The position numbers and the translations under genes were made by a program. The notes beneath the pieces were generated by a model. It was not told where the DNA came from. It did not search any database and worked only from the letters and a program-made list of their open reading frames with translations. 64,000 bases of DNA from Polyangiaceae bacterium (GTDB taxonomy: Bacteria > Myxococcota_A > Polyangia > Polyangiales > Polyangiaceae), in contig JAICQQ010000020.1 in assembly GCA_025937785.1 (NCBI GenBank), positions 1-64,000 on the forward strand, read 5' to 3'. This document shows, in pieces, positions 35,173-44,519 of the stretch (within the stretch, counting starts at the first letter, position 1; each line of letters opens with the position of its first letter).

Positions 35173-36126
35173 TTAGCGTCCGTTCACCACGTTGATCGGA
35201 TGTCCTTGCAAGAAGGCGCGCACGTTCTCCGTGGTGGTCTCGAGCAGGCGCTGGCGAGAAGCACGGGTCGCCCAGGCGATGTGCGGGGTGACGAGGCAGC
35301 CAGGGGATTGCAGCAAAGGATTGTGCGGATCCGGAGGCTCGCGCGACAACACATCGACCGCTGCGCCGCGGATGACCTTGCGTTCGAGCGCTTGGGCCAG
35401 CGCTGCCTCGTCGACGAGAGGGCCGCGACTGGTGTTGATCAAGTAAGCGTCCGGTTTCATACGCGCGAGGCGCGTGGCGTTGACCAAATGCCGCGTGTCT
35501 TCCGAGAGCGGGCAGTGCAGCGTCACCACGTCGGAGCGCTCGAACAGGCTGTCGAGATCCGTGAATTCGATGCCCGCGTGGTCGAGCGGCGTGCGCGTGT
35601 GCACCAGCACTTGCATGCCGAGCGCTTGCGCGATGGCCGCGACGCGCTTGCCGATCGCGCCAAAGCCGACGATGCCCATCACGCGGCCCTCGAGCTCCAC
35701 CAGCTCTTGCTCCCAGTACGAGAAGTCTTGGCTGGCGCTCCAGCGCCCCGATTTGGCGCCGGCGCTGTGCTTGCCCACGCCCTGGGTCAGTTCGAGCAGC
35801 AGGGCCAGCGTATGTTGCGCCACCGAGGCCGTGCTGTAGCCGGGCACGTTGCAGACGACGACTCCGCGCCTGCTCGCCGCGTCGAGGTCGACCACGTTGG
35901 TGCCCGTGGCGCACACGCTGATCAGGCGCAGCTGGGGCAGCTCCGTCAGCACCTTCTCGTCGAGGACCGCCTTGTTGGTGATCACCACCTGGGCCGCGCG
36001 GCTGCGCAGGGCGACCTCGCCCGGCTCCGAGTAGGGGTACACCACGACGTCACCGAGCGCTTCCAGCGGGGCGAAGCTCAAGTCACCCGGGTTAGCGGTG
36101 CGAGCGTCGAGAACTACGATTTGCAT
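35173..36126 (-). CDS. D-2-hydroxyacid dehydrogenase
   Basis: The product is 317 residues. GAGG precedes ATG 36126. The NAD-binding fingerprint GIVGFGAIG (151-159) and the catalytic triad Arg234 (NTSRG), Glu263 (SREPP) and His282 (TPHIAW) are all present. It reduces a 2-oxoacid to the D-hydroxyacid, or the reverse, with NAD(P)H. It is closest in look to hydroxypyruvate/glycerate reductases, but the substrate is not certain. It follows the acyl-CoA dehydrogenase gene after 20 bases and is probably co-transcribed. Confidence 0.9.
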   Translation of the reverse strand: MQIVVLDARTANPGDLSFAPLEALGDVVVYPYSEPGEVALRSRAAQVVITNKAVLDEKVLTELPQLRLISVCATGTNVVDLDAASRRGVVVCNVPGYSTASVAQHTLALLLELTQGVGKHSAGAKSGRWSASQDFSYWEQELVELEGRVMGIVGFGAIGKRVAAIAQALGMQVLVHTRTPLDHAGIEFTDLDSLFERSDVVTLHCPLSEDTRHLVNATRLARMKPDAYLINTSRGPLVDEAALAQALERKVIRGAAVDVLSREPPDPHNPLLQSPGCLVTPHIAWATRASRQRLLETTTENVRAFLQGHPINVVNGR

Positions 36127-36146
36127 CCGCCAAACCTCGCGCTTTT

Positions 36147-37322
36147 TCAGAATGCGTTCAAGCCCGTGAGCGCCTTGCCCAGCACCAGCGTGTGGATCTC
36201 GTGCGTGCCCTCGTAGGTGTACACGCTTTCCAGGTTCAGCATGTGGCGGATCACGGGATACTCGAGCAAGATGCCGTTGGCGCCGAGCAAGGCACGGCAG
36301 CGGCGCGCGCAGTCGAGCGCCATGCCCACGTTGTTGCGCTTGCACAACGACACCATGGCCGGGGCGAGCTTGCCGAGGCGATCTTTCAGCCTTCCGTAGT
36401 GGAGGGCCAACAGCTCGGCCTTGACGATTTCGGAGGCCATGTCCGCCAGTTCGGCCTGGACGAGCTGCTTTTCTGCGATCGGGACCGAGAACTGGACGCG
36501 CGCCTTGGTGTAGTCGAGCGCACAATCGAAACAGGCCTTCGCGGCACCCAGCGCGCCCCAGGCGATGCCGAAGCGCGCCTGATTCAGACAACTCAGCGGC
36601 CCGGCCAAGCCGCGGCGACCGGGGAGCACGTGGTCGGCGGAGACGCGGCAATCTTCCAGCACGATTTCCCCGGTCTCGCTCGAGCGCAAGCTCATCTTGC
36701 CGTGCGTGCGCGGAGTTTCGAAGCCGGGCATGCCACGCTCGACGACGAACCCTTGGATCGAGTCGGCGTCGCCGTCGTCGACCTTGGCCCAGACCACCGC
36801 CAGATCGGCGAAGGGGGCGTTGGTGATCCACATCTTGCTGCCGCTGAGGACGAAGTCGCTGCCGTCACGGCGCGCCCGCGTCTTCATCGACCCGGGATCG
36901 GACCCGGAATCGGGCTCGGTCAACCCGAAACACCCGATGGCGCGACCCGCGGCCAGCTCGGGTAGGTAACGCTGCTTCTGAGCTTCGCTGCCGAACGCAT
37001 GGATCGCGTACATGGCGAGCGAGCCCTGCACGCTCACGAAGCTGCGCAACCCGCTGTCGCCATATTCGAGTTCTTGGAGCACGAGCCCGTAGCTCACGGC
37101 GCTCATCCCCGCGCAGCCGTACCCCTCGAGGTTGGCGCCCAGCAGGCCCAGCTCGGCGATCTCGCTGATCAACTCACGAGGGAAGCGCTCTGCTTCGTAC
37201 CATTCGCCGGCGTGCGGGAGGTAGCGCTCGGCCACGAAGCGGCGCGTAGCGGAACGCAGCAGGCGTTCTTCTTCAGTAAGTTGATCGCTGAGCAGGGAGA
37301 GTTGATCGAGGCTGGAGCTCAC
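36147..37322 (-). CDS. Acyl-CoA dehydrogenase, glutaryl-CoA dehydrogenase type
   Basis: The product is 391 residues. It contains the GCDH-typical FVSVQGSLAMYAIHAFGSE, CFGLTEPDSGSDPGSM, and the C-terminal VYTYEGTHEIHTLVLGKAL with catalytic Glu371 (Glu370 in mature human GCDH). It should oxidise glutaryl-CoA and decarboxylate it to crotonyl-CoA with FAD in Lys/Trp catabolism. The order of motifs and length fit GcdH well. It precedes the D-2-hydroxyacid dehydrogenase and is divergent from the L,D-transpeptidase gene (121-base gap). Confidence 0.9.
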   Translation of the reverse strand: MSSSLDQLSLLSDQLTEEERLLRSATRRFVAERYLPHAGEWYEAERFPRELISEIAELGLLGANLEGYGCAGMSAVSYGLVLQELEYGDSGLRSFVSVQGSLAMYAIHAFGSEAQKQRYLPELAAGRAIGCFGLTEPDSGSDPGSMKTRARRDGSDFVLSGSKMWITNAPFADLAVVWAKVDDGDADSIQGFVVERGMPGFETPRTHGKMSLRSSETGEIVLEDCRVSADHVLPGRRGLAGPLSCLNQARFGIAWGALGAAKACFDCALDYTKARVQFSVPIAEKQLVQAELADMASEIVKAELLALHYGRLKDRLGKLAPAMVSLCKRNNVGMALDCARRCRALLGANGILLEYPVIRHMLNLESVYTYEGTHEIHTLVLGKALTGLNAF

Positions 37323-37443
37323 CTCGTGAATCTACCACGCTAGGGACACCCGTGCTTTTTCCGGCGCTGTGCGCGGGTTTGCGCCGAGTGTCGCCGCAAA
37401 CTTTCCCAAGCATGCTCGGGCGGGTTAGCGCTACCCGAGTACC

Positions 37444-39054
37444 ATGGCACTGCGTCTTTTCCTCAGTGCAGCGCTGGCATTGCTGGTCATGATCGGTTGT
37501 CCGGTCACGGAACCTCCGGGCCCGTCGCGCGCACCCCTGAGCGTGCTCGCGCCGATGCCGGCAGCGGTCCAGGTACTGCCGGCTCCGGCCACGGATGCGC
37601 GCCCCGAGGCGCAGCCGCCGCAGGCCAAGAAGCCTCGCCGCGCACGGCAAGCGCGCCGGCGGGCCTCGAAGCCCGAGCCCCCGCCGGCTCCGGTGGTGGA
37701 GGTACCCGAAGGCTTGCCGTTGCATCGTGATCTGGTGGCCGGGCGCATCCTCGGGGCGCTGTCCAAAGAGACCGTGGTGCGCGCCGAGCCGCGCCCCAGC
37801 GCCCGCAAGCTGGGTTTTCTCAGGCAAGGAGCGCTGGTGCGACGGGAGCCGCAAGCGGCGGGGCACGAGGGCTGCCCCGGCGGCTGGTACCGCGTGGCGC
37901 CCGAAGGCTACGTCTGCGTCGGGAAGACTGCGACGCTGGATGCCAGCCACCCGCTCTTGCAGCTCACGAGTCGTCGCCCCGATCGCGCGGCGCCACTGCC
38001 CTACCTGTACGGACGTGCTCGCTTCCCCACGCCGCCGCTCTACACACGTCTACCCACGGCGCAGCAGCAGGCGCTGGTCGAGCTGGATCTCGTGGCTCAG
38101 CAGCGGCGCACGCGCCACTTCGCGGCGTGGGACGACGCCCCCATCGCCGAGGTGCCCGAGCTGCTCGCGCGTGGCGAGCGGGTCCCGCGACCCTTCGGCT
38201 ATCCAGTGCTCGAGCGCGACTTCGTCAGCGGCAGTGCCCTGCCCGAAACCGGCTTTGCCTTCCTCGAGCTTTACGAGCACGGGGGGCGTCGCTGGGGCCT
38301 TACCACTGATCTGAGCGTGGTGCCGCTCGATCGCGTCGAGCCGGTGCGCGCGAGCGAGTTCCATGGCATTCAGCTGTCGAAGGAGACCCCGCTCCCCGTC
38401 GTCTTCGTGCGCAGCAAGGGCGCGTACCTGTACCGCGGTGACCCCCGCTCGAGCGGGCTCGTCATCGAGCGCCCGCTCGGGCACCGCGAGGCCGTGCCCA
38501 TCACCGGCACCAAGCTGAGGCTGACGCAGGGGACTTACCTGGAAACGCGCAGCGGCCACTGGATCCTCGATCAACACCTGGTGCGCATCGACCCCATGCT
38601 TTCCAAGCCGCGCTGGGCCGATCGCGGCCAGAGTTGGATCGAGGTGAGCATCCTGCAGCAAAGCCTGGTCGCCTACCGCGGCGAAGAACCGGTGTACGCG
38701 ACGCTCGTATCCACGGGCATCGGTGGCCTCGGCGACCCCAAGGAGACTCAGGCTACCATCCGCGGCACGTTCTTGATCCACACGAAACATGTCACGGCGA
38801 CGATGAGCAACGACGAAGTCGGCGACGAATTCGACCTCAGGGACGTGCCCTACGTGCAGTACTTCCAAGACGGCTACGCGTTCCACGCCGCCTACTGGCA
38901 CGATGCGTTCGGCAGCCCTCGCAGTCACGGCTGCATCAACCTGTCGCCCGCCGATGCTCGCTGGTTGTTTCACTTCACCGGCCCCGCCGTGCCTCGCGCC
39001 TGGCACAGCGCTCTCTCGCTCCGCGAGGGCACGCTCGTGTACATCCACCCCTAA
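37444..39054 (+). CDS. L,D-transpeptidase (YkuD) lipoprotein
   Basis: The product is 536 residues. The signal ends in MIGC (lipobox). A Pro/Arg-rich linker follows to about residue 90, then an SH3-like region (RILGALSKETVVRAEPRPSA, about 100-160), then a long middle part, and the YkuD catalytic domain at the C-terminus: H481 in FHAAYWHDAFG and SHGC with nucleophile Cys497. It should form 3-3 cross-links in peptidoglycan or attach outer-membrane lipoproteins. The lipid anchor and SH3-type wall-binding region suit an envelope-bound enzyme. Convergent with the TPR-like gene. Confidence 0.9.
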   Translation: MALRLFLSAALALLVMIGCPVTEPPGPSRAPLSVLAPMPAAVQVLPAPATDARPEAQPPQAKKPRRARQARRRASKPEPPPAPVVEVPEGLPLHRDLVAGRILGALSKETVVRAEPRPSARKLGFLRQGALVRREPQAAGHEGCPGGWYRVAPEGYVCVGKTATLDASHPLLQLTSRRPDRAAPLPYLYGRARFPTPPLYTRLPTAQQQALVELDLVAQQRRTRHFAAWDDAPIAEVPELLARGERVPRPFGYPVLERDFVSGSALPETGFAFLELYEHGGRRWGLTTDLSVVPLDRVEPVRASEFHGIQLSKETPLPVVFVRSKGAYLYRGDPRSSGLVIERPLGHREAVPITGTKLRLTQGTYLETRSGHWILDQHLVRIDPMLSKPRWADRGQSWIEVSILQQSLVAYRGEEPVYATLVSTGIGGLGDPKETQATIRGTFLIHTKHVTATMSNDEVGDEFDLRDVPYVQYFQDGYAFHAAYWHDAFGSPRSHGCINLSPADARWLFHFTGPAVPRAWHSALSLREGTLVYIHP

Positions 39055-39074
39055 CGAGTGCGAATAGCTGCAGC

Positions 39075-41474
39075 CTACAGCCCCAATTGGGTCGCCATGC
39101 GTGCGGCGTACTCGGTCAGCGTGGTGGGCTGCTGCCCGCAGAGCCTGGCGTAGACCTGCTGCACGGGGCGCGTGACGATCGAGCCGACCTCGAGCACGTA
39201 CCTTGCGGGTTCGGCGGACTCGCTGGCGACCCATCGGCCTCCCCACTTGCTACGCAGGGCTTCGCCGACGTATGCCCCCACGAGCACGGCGGCGCGCCGC
39301 AAGGCGGGCGAGGGAGGCGCCGGCGGGGCCGCTGGGGGGGCGATCAGCGCGAGGTAGCTATCGAGCGCCGCCAGGCCCTCGAGTCCGTGATCGAGCGGTG
39401 TGTCAGCGAACTGCTCGCAGTACATCGCGACGACGGAGCGACTGAGCGCTCGACCGTAGGCGCCCACGTCTTCGAGCGTGGGCCAGGGCTGGGGAGCCCA
39501 GGGCGTGGGAGGCGTCGCTTGATCGTCGGTGTAGCGCGACCATTGGTCGACGCTGCGATGCGCGGACTCGAGGGTGACGAGCCGGTCGAGGGCCAAGGCG
39601 CCGCCGGTGAGCAGGCGCGTGTGCACGACGTCGAAGGGGGCTAGCACCGCGACGCGTGTTTCTACGCTGGCTTCGTGGGGCTCGGCCAGGCTGCCGCTCC
39701 AGCGCCCGTCGTAGGCGCGGCGCACCGTTTCTCCCACGTAGGCGCTCAGCACGAGCTGCGCCCCGAGCCGCCCCTCGAGCGTGTCGGGATCGGCCGGCGC
39801 CTTGCCGAAGATGAGGTCGAGGGCAATCTCGAGTCGAATCAAGCTCCACAGGGACAGGTCGTACGGCGCGAAATGGCAGAAGCCGGGCGCTCGCGTCAGC
39901 GCGATGGCCGCCAAGCGTCCGAGTTCGCTGGGATCGGCGTCGAGCCGGGCGAGGATGGGTTCACAATCCGCGTTCCACGCATCGAGCAGCGCGTCGTGTT
40001 CGCCGCTGATCAGCGCCGACTCGAGGGGATCCCAGACACGGCGCGAGGTAGGGGAGGCACGTTCGGGGGTGAGAGAAGGGCTGGCGGCCTCGAGGCGCAC
40101 CCCGAGCTTCACCAAGCGCGGTCGCAGCACCGTGGCTTCGTCCTCGCTCAGGGCGAGCAGCTTGCGCCAAGTCTCGGCCGCCTCGATGAGCTGACCGCGC
40201 GCCGCGCGAGCGACGGCCGTGGCGACGAGCGCGTCGACCGACGCAGGATCCAGCTCCAGGGCACGCGCCGCATGCAGCAGCGCCTGCTTGCAGTGCCCTT
40301 CCTCGGCGTCGATGCAGGCGAGCAGCGCAGAGGCCAGCGCCGGGGTCGGGCCGCCGGCAGCGTCCAAGCGCTGCAGCAGCGCCGCGGCGGTGGCACGCTT
40401 CGTCAGATCGAGGTCGCGCCGCTCGACGCGCAGCAGCGCCCAGGCCATCGTGAGCAGCACGGAGGGCGATTCCGGAGCCATGCGGTGCGCCATTTCGGCC
40501 TGATCGAGCGCGATCAGGGGTTCTTCGGCTTCGAGGAGCAGGCGCGCACAGCCGGCTCTGAGTTCAGGTCCGATGCTCGTGGATTGACACAGCGGTTCGA
40601 GCGCGTCGCAGGCGGCGTCGTTCCTGCCCATGCCCAAGTAGGCACGCGCCCGCATCAGTGTGAGCTCGGGCGCACGCGGATCGTGGCCTTCACCGATCCG
40701 CTGTAAGACATCCCCGAAGCGTCGTTCGTCGAGCAGCGTGAGCACCGAGAACAAGGTCGGCGCTTCCTGGGGCTCTGGTCGTGGCGCGGGCGTTGGCTCT
40801 AGCTCTAGCTCGGGCGGGCCCGCCGCGGCCCTATCCGGCGGTGCCTGCAGTGTGATCGTGAGTTCGGAGGGGTCGATGCGCGGTCCCCCGGAGGACGCCG
40901 GGGAGGTACTTCGCGAGGGGCTGGAGTCGTGCGCGAAGTCAGCGCCGGTGAGCTTGAGTGGCGGTAGGCCGAGCGACTCCTGCCGCAGCTTCAATGGCAG
41001 CTCCGGCAGCGTGGGCGGCTCGAAATCGAAACCGTCACTGCCGAGTAGCGGCTCGGTATCGATGTCATCGTCGCCGTCGATCAGCGAGGGGCTGGGCAGC
41101 TCCGGCTCGGGCCCGGGCCCGGAGAACGTGGGCAACGCCGGCGGCCCAGGGATCGCGAGATTCGTGGGTCGCCCCGAGTCCCCGGCGAGCGATTGCGGTG
41201 AGAGGGTGCCGCCCTCCGCTGCCGCCAAGAGCGCCCGCGCCTGAGGGAAGTCCTGGATGGACTTCAGCACCTGGTGCATGCGAGAGCTGACCTCGCTGAC
41301 ACTCAGCCTGCCGCGCTGGAACAGGAGGCGCGTCGTCAGGTACGACAAGCCTTGCCGATGCAACGGTGTTGGCTGGAACTCTTTCAGGAGGGTCTGCGCT
41401 TGGTCCAACCTTCCGCTGTCGAGGGCTGCCTCGACGGCCTGCAGCCGAGGATCGTCCAGCGGTCCGCTACCCAT
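39075..41474 (-). CDS. TPR-like helical repeat protein
   Basis: The product is 799 residues. ATG 41474 follows CAGGC; the frame extends upstream without motifs. The first 70 residues form helices (DSGRLDQAQTLLKEF), then an acidic, Pro/Ser-rich linker of about 150 residues, then a helical-repeat region (about 240-440) with TPR-like units (ARAYLGMGRNDAACDALEPL, LLHAARALELDPASVDALV). The last 300 residues hold two similar half-domains (residues about 490-800), each with VLSAYVGETVRRAYDGRW / VLVGAYVGEALRSKWGGRW, an internal duplication. No known catalytic motif. Function unknown; likely a scaffold. Confidence 0.7.
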   Translation of the reverse strand: MGSGPLDDPRLQAVEAALDSGRLDQAQTLLKEFQPTPLHRQGLSYLTTRLLFQRGRLSVSEVSSRMHQVLKSIQDFPQARALLAAAEGGTLSPQSLAGDSGRPTNLAIPGPPALPTFSGPGPEPELPSPSLIDGDDDIDTEPLLGSDGFDFEPPTLPELPLKLRQESLGLPPLKLTGADFAHDSSPSRSTSPASSGGPRIDPSELTITLQAPPDRAAAGPPELELEPTPAPRPEPQEAPTLFSVLTLLDERRFGDVLQRIGEGHDPRAPELTLMRARAYLGMGRNDAACDALEPLCQSTSIGPELRAGCARLLLEAEEPLIALDQAEMAHRMAPESPSVLLTMAWALLRVERRDLDLTKRATAAALLQRLDAAGGPTPALASALLACIDAEEGHCKQALLHAARALELDPASVDALVATAVARAARGQLIEAAETWRKLLALSEDEATVLRPRLVKLGVRLEAASPSLTPERASPTSRRVWDPLESALISGEHDALLDAWNADCEPILARLDADPSELGRLAAIALTRAPGFCHFAPYDLSLWSLIRLEIALDLIFGKAPADPDTLEGRLGAQLVLSAYVGETVRRAYDGRWSGSLAEPHEASVETRVAVLAPFDVVHTRLLTGGALALDRLVTLESAHRSVDQWSRYTDDQATPPTPWAPQPWPTLEDVGAYGRALSRSVVAMYCEQFADTPLDHGLEGLAALDSYLALIAPPAAPPAPPSPALRRAAVLVGAYVGEALRSKWGGRWVASESAEPARYVLEVGSIVTRPVQQVYARLCGQQPTTLTEYAARMATQLGL

Positions 41475-41567
41475 GACCAGGCCATCATAGCCAGGGGACG
41501 CTCGGCCAGATTGACAATCCACCGCGGTGTCACAAACCGGCTGCCTGGTGAGCGCTACTCGGGGAGC

Positions 41568-42392
41568 CTACGCGCCGATTTCACCCACGCGGTACGCGGA
41601 TTTGCCCAGCAGTACCCCGCGGTCGGCCAAATCTGCGAGCAGGGTGGCGGTTCCGGTCAGGACGTCTTCGCCGAGCGGGGTGCGACGTTCTGCGCACGCC
41701 ACGACGACGGCTTGCTTCAAACTCTCCTTGAGCTCCATGAGCCGCAGCAAGATCGCCGCCGCGAGCGCCGTCAGCTTCAGATAACGCACCTGGTGCTCGC
41801 GGCTCCGGTACACGAGCAACCACGTGGATTCGCGGCGGGGGTGGCTAGGGTCGCTCTCGGCGTCCGGGAGCTCGTGGACGGCGTGTTCGTAGTGCACGAT
41901 GCGGCAAGCGTCGATGAACTCGACGCCCGTCTCGAGATCGAGCTCCGGGGGGACGTGGTCTTTGGGGAGCGCTGGCAACGAGCCGATGGTCACTTGCAGT
42001 GCCTCGTGATCGGCGAGTTCGATGACGTAAGCGGGGACGCGCGGGTCAGTTGCCCAGAGTGGCACGCAAAACTCCAAGAACTCTGCCGTGACGTCGCGGA
42101 GGTAGTGGGTGCGCGGCCCTCGATCGCGCAGAAAACGCGCGAAGTACTCGTCGAACGTGGTCCCCAGGCGCGCCACGACGCGGGGCATGCAGAGCTCGAG
42201 CGCTTCTCGCAGATTGGCGCGCACGAGTCGCCGGTAGGTGAGGAGCCGCTCGAAGCCTTGACGGCTCAGGTAGCGCGCGTCGCTCGGGTCGAGCCCCTGG
42301 CGCGCGAGCCACCGTTCGCCCTCCTCGATCGTCTCGCCGAAGCCGTCGCCCAGCGTCAGATCGGCCCAGACCTTCTCAAGCAGGGATTGCAT
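41568..42392 (-). CDS. DUF2063/HvfC-type partner of an MNIO enzyme
   Basis: The product is 274 residues. AGGGG lies about 5 bases before ATG 42392. The part from RLLTYRRLVRANLREAL to EFLEFCVPLW resembles the DUF2063 domain: YR.., ALE-C-P-V, LGTTFDEYFARFL and a late L-A-E/H pattern. Proteins of this type (MbnC-like, HvfC) bind the substrate peptide and dock it onto a DUF692 enzyme. The start overlaps the end of the MNIO gene by 17 bases, so the two should be made together. C-terminal 100 residues are without known motif and may be specific to this lineage. Confidence 0.75.
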   Translation of the reverse strand: MQSLLEKVWADLTLGDGFGETIEEGERWLARQGLDPSDARYLSRQGFERLLTYRRLVRANLREALELCMPRVVARLGTTFDEYFARFLRDRGPRTHYLRDVTAEFLEFCVPLWATDPRVPAYVIELADHEALQVTIGSLPALPKDHVPPELDLETGVEFIDACRIVHYEHAVHELPDAESDPSHPRRESTWLLVYRSREHQVRYLKLTALAAAILLRLMELKESLKQAVVVACAERRTPLGEDVLTGTATLLADLADRGVLLGKSAYRVGEIGA

Positions 42393-43284
42393 GGAGCCCC
42401 TGGAACCGCTCGAGGCCTGCGCTGTAGCGCGCGCGCAGCTGGCTCACTTCAGCCAAGAGCTCCGGCAGTTCTGGAATTGCGTTGTCGCGCTCCAGCAACA
42501 CCGCCACCGGCCCGATGTGCGAGATCGCGAGCTCCAATAAATCGAGCACGGGGTCACACACCGGTGCGCCGTGGGTATCGATCATGAGCTCCGGATCCCA
42601 CGCCGACGGGCTATGCCCAGCCACGTGCAGTTGCACGACCCGCTCGAGCGGGAGATCGAGGATGAACTGCCGCGCGTCGAAGCCGTGGTTCTGCGCGTTG
42701 ACGTAAACGTTGTTCACGTCGAGCAAGAGCCCGCAGCCGCTCTGATCGAGCACCTGACGAATGAACTCGGTTTCTGGCATCTCTGGCGCACCTGGGTGCG
42801 CGTAGTACGAGATGTTTTCGACCGCCATAGGCACACCGAGCCTGTCTTCCACGGCGCGCAGCCGATCGGCCACGCGCGTGGCGTTCGCGCGCGAGTGTTT
42901 CAGGGGCAAGAGCTCGTGCAGCACGAGCGACCCCGCGCTGCTGAAGCACAAATGGTCCGAGTGCCAGGGCGAACCGAGGCGGGTGATCTCGGCGTCGAGC
43001 TCGCTGAGGTAGCTGGCGGAAGGCGGATCGGCCGCACCCAGGCTGAGCGTGAGGCCGTGCGTCACGAACGCGTAGCGCTCTTTCAGGGCCTCGAGCGCGG
43101 CCGGGTAGTAGCCTCCGCGACGCATGTAGTTTTCCGGGGAGACCTCGAAGAACGCGACGTCGATCGGCGGTCCCTGGAGCACCTGCTCCAGAAACTCCCA
43201 GCGCAGACCCAGGCCGACGCCGGTGGGGCCCAGCCCAGAAGTCGCGTGCTGCACGGTCGATCGCATGTCTGCTTCAGCTACCAT
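42376..43284 (-). CDS. DUF692 multinuclear iron oxidase (MNIO)
   Basis: The product is 302 residues, a complete DUF692 TIM-barrel. The expected metal ligands are present in order: THG (75-77), SDHL (109-112), ENIS (156-159), LLLDVNNVYVN (187-195), QLHVAGH (219-224), DTHG (236-239) and LLERDN (264-268). Characterised members (MbnB, BufB/HvfB, ChrH) use a two- or three-iron site to oxidise Cys in peptides, making oxazolone-thioamide or other heterocycles. It overlaps its DUF2063-type partner. A YceI-like lipoprotein gene ends 54 bases upstream on the same strand. No obvious Cys-containing precursor peptide is adjacent. Confidence 0.9.
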   Translation of the reverse strand: MVAEADMRSTVQHATSGLGPTGVGLGLRWEFLEQVLQGPPIDVAFFEVSPENYMRRGGYYPAALEALKERYAFVTHGLTLSLGAADPPSASYLSELDAEITRLGSPWHSDHLCFSSAGSLVLHELLPLKHSRANATRVADRLRAVEDRLGVPMAVENISYYAHPGAPEMPETEFIRQVLDQSGCGLLLDVNNVYVNAQNHGFDARQFILDLPLERVVQLHVAGHSPSAWDPELMIDTHGAPVCDPVLDLLELAISHIGPVAVLLERDNAIPELPELLAEVSQLRARYSAGLERFQGLHAIPA

Positions 43285-43338
43285 CGTTCGCGCGCCCCGT
43301 CCTGCCAGCGGCGCTGAAATCTGCGAGGAGCGCGGAGG

Positions 43339-44265
43339 CTAAAGGGGTTTTCGCGCGGAGGGTACGAACTCGAGCGCAAATGTCACTTGCGCGCTGCGCG
43401 CCACCTCCTCACCCAAGAGCTTGAGGTCGCTCGAGATCAGCATGCCTGCCGCGTTGCGCGGGGCTATCTGGTATTGCTCCAGCGCGATCTTGTAGCTGCC
43501 GCGGCTCGCGACGACGACCCGGTCCGGAGGGAACCCTGGCGTTGCCTTGGCGGGATAGTGAAACTCGATGGACACGGAGTACGGCTGCGTCACGCGCCGG
43601 TTGTTCAACTCGAGGCTGCCGCGCACGCGCGCGCGAGCCACGCGGATTTCGCCCGGCAGGCTGCGGGTCTCGGCTGGCGCCACGTCTGGGTCAGCATTGG
43701 GGTCAGCGTCCGCGCCGGCAGCGGTGGTGGACGTGGGCTCGCTCGCGGCCTTCAGCTGCTCGAGCCGCTTGCGATCGACGCGCGCTTCATGAGCGGAGCC
43801 TGCGTCGATTTCGGGCACCTCCTCGAGGAGCAGCGTCGCCCAGCGCCGGGTGTCGCGACTGGCTTCGGGGATCGACGCCCCCAGGTTCAGCCAGTTCTGT
43901 GCCGAAACGCTGTAGCCTCGGTTCTCGTCCTCGCTGCCGGACGTGATGCGGACCGCCCCCAGGTCGATGCGTAAGCTCGCCTCGGAGTTTTTCAGGTGTA
44001 CGGGATCGAGGTCGAGCGTACCGCGCACGATCGGAAACACTCCGGTGATCAGCGTCGTCTGGGTCTTCAGCGAAAACGTGATCGCTTGCTTCGGCGCCAG
44101 CGTGTACTGCAGGGTTTTTGCGAGGTCGGGGCCTGGCGCCGACGCCGCAGCCGGAGCGCGCCATGGCTCCGTCCGCTCCACGGGCTGCGGCTCGGGGTCG
44201 CACCCGACGCTGCCGCTGAAGAGCAAGAGCAGCCTCCACCATCGAGCCGCAAACGTTTGGCGCAC
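43339..44265 (-). CDS. YceI-like lipoprotein
   Basis: The product is 308 residues from GTG 44265, chosen because it opens directly with a signal (RWWRLLLLFSGSVGC, lipobox GSVGC, Cys22); an in-frame ATG at 44385 would put 40 polar residues before it. The body has the YceI lipocalin-like pattern: ITFSLKTQTTLITGVFP, VRGTLDLDP, SEASLRIDLGAVRI and, near the end, FEYHYPAK-like strands and VTFALEFVPS. YceI proteins bind isoprenoid-like lipids in the periplasm. A hydrophilic insert of about 70 residues (EPTSTTAAGADADPNADPD) splits the barrel. It could be co-transcribed with the downstream MNIO pair. Confidence 0.7.
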   Translation of the reverse strand: MRQTFAARWWRLLLLFSGSVGCDPEPQPVERTEPWRAPAAASAPGPDLAKTLQYTLAPKQAITFSLKTQTTLITGVFPIVRGTLDLDPVHLKNSEASLRIDLGAVRITSGSEDENRGYSVSAQNWLNLGASIPEASRDTRRWATLLLEEVPEIDAGSAHEARVDRKRLEQLKAASEPTSTTAAGADADPNADPDVAPAETRSLPGEIRVARARVRGSLELNNRRVTQPYSVSIEFHYPAKATPGFPPDRVVVASRGSYKIALEQYQIAPRNAAGMLISSDLKLLGEEVARSAQVTFALEFVPSARKPL

Positions 44266-44519
44266 GAGGGCTCGACCGAATGGGGTGGGGTACGCACGCT
44301 GCACGGCTTCGCTGGTGTACCAGTTCGGGTGCGCTCCGCGAGCCGTTTTTCGGCAGCTTTGCGTGTTTTCGACGTGGCGGCGCATTCTCTCGTGGGCGCA
44401 GTCCGACAGTCGTGGCGTATCAGGTTGCCAAGGCGCGGAGTGACCTCGCCCTGTTCCTGCGCAGCCTCGCGGACGAACCCGCCGGTCGCGTCCCGCGCTG
44501 AGCCGCGACGGAGTCGGGG

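Noticed and set aside
35173-36831. A 552-residue reading of the D-2-hydroxyacid dehydrogenase
   Set aside because: The added 235 residues are an off-frame reading of the acyl-CoA dehydrogenase gene.
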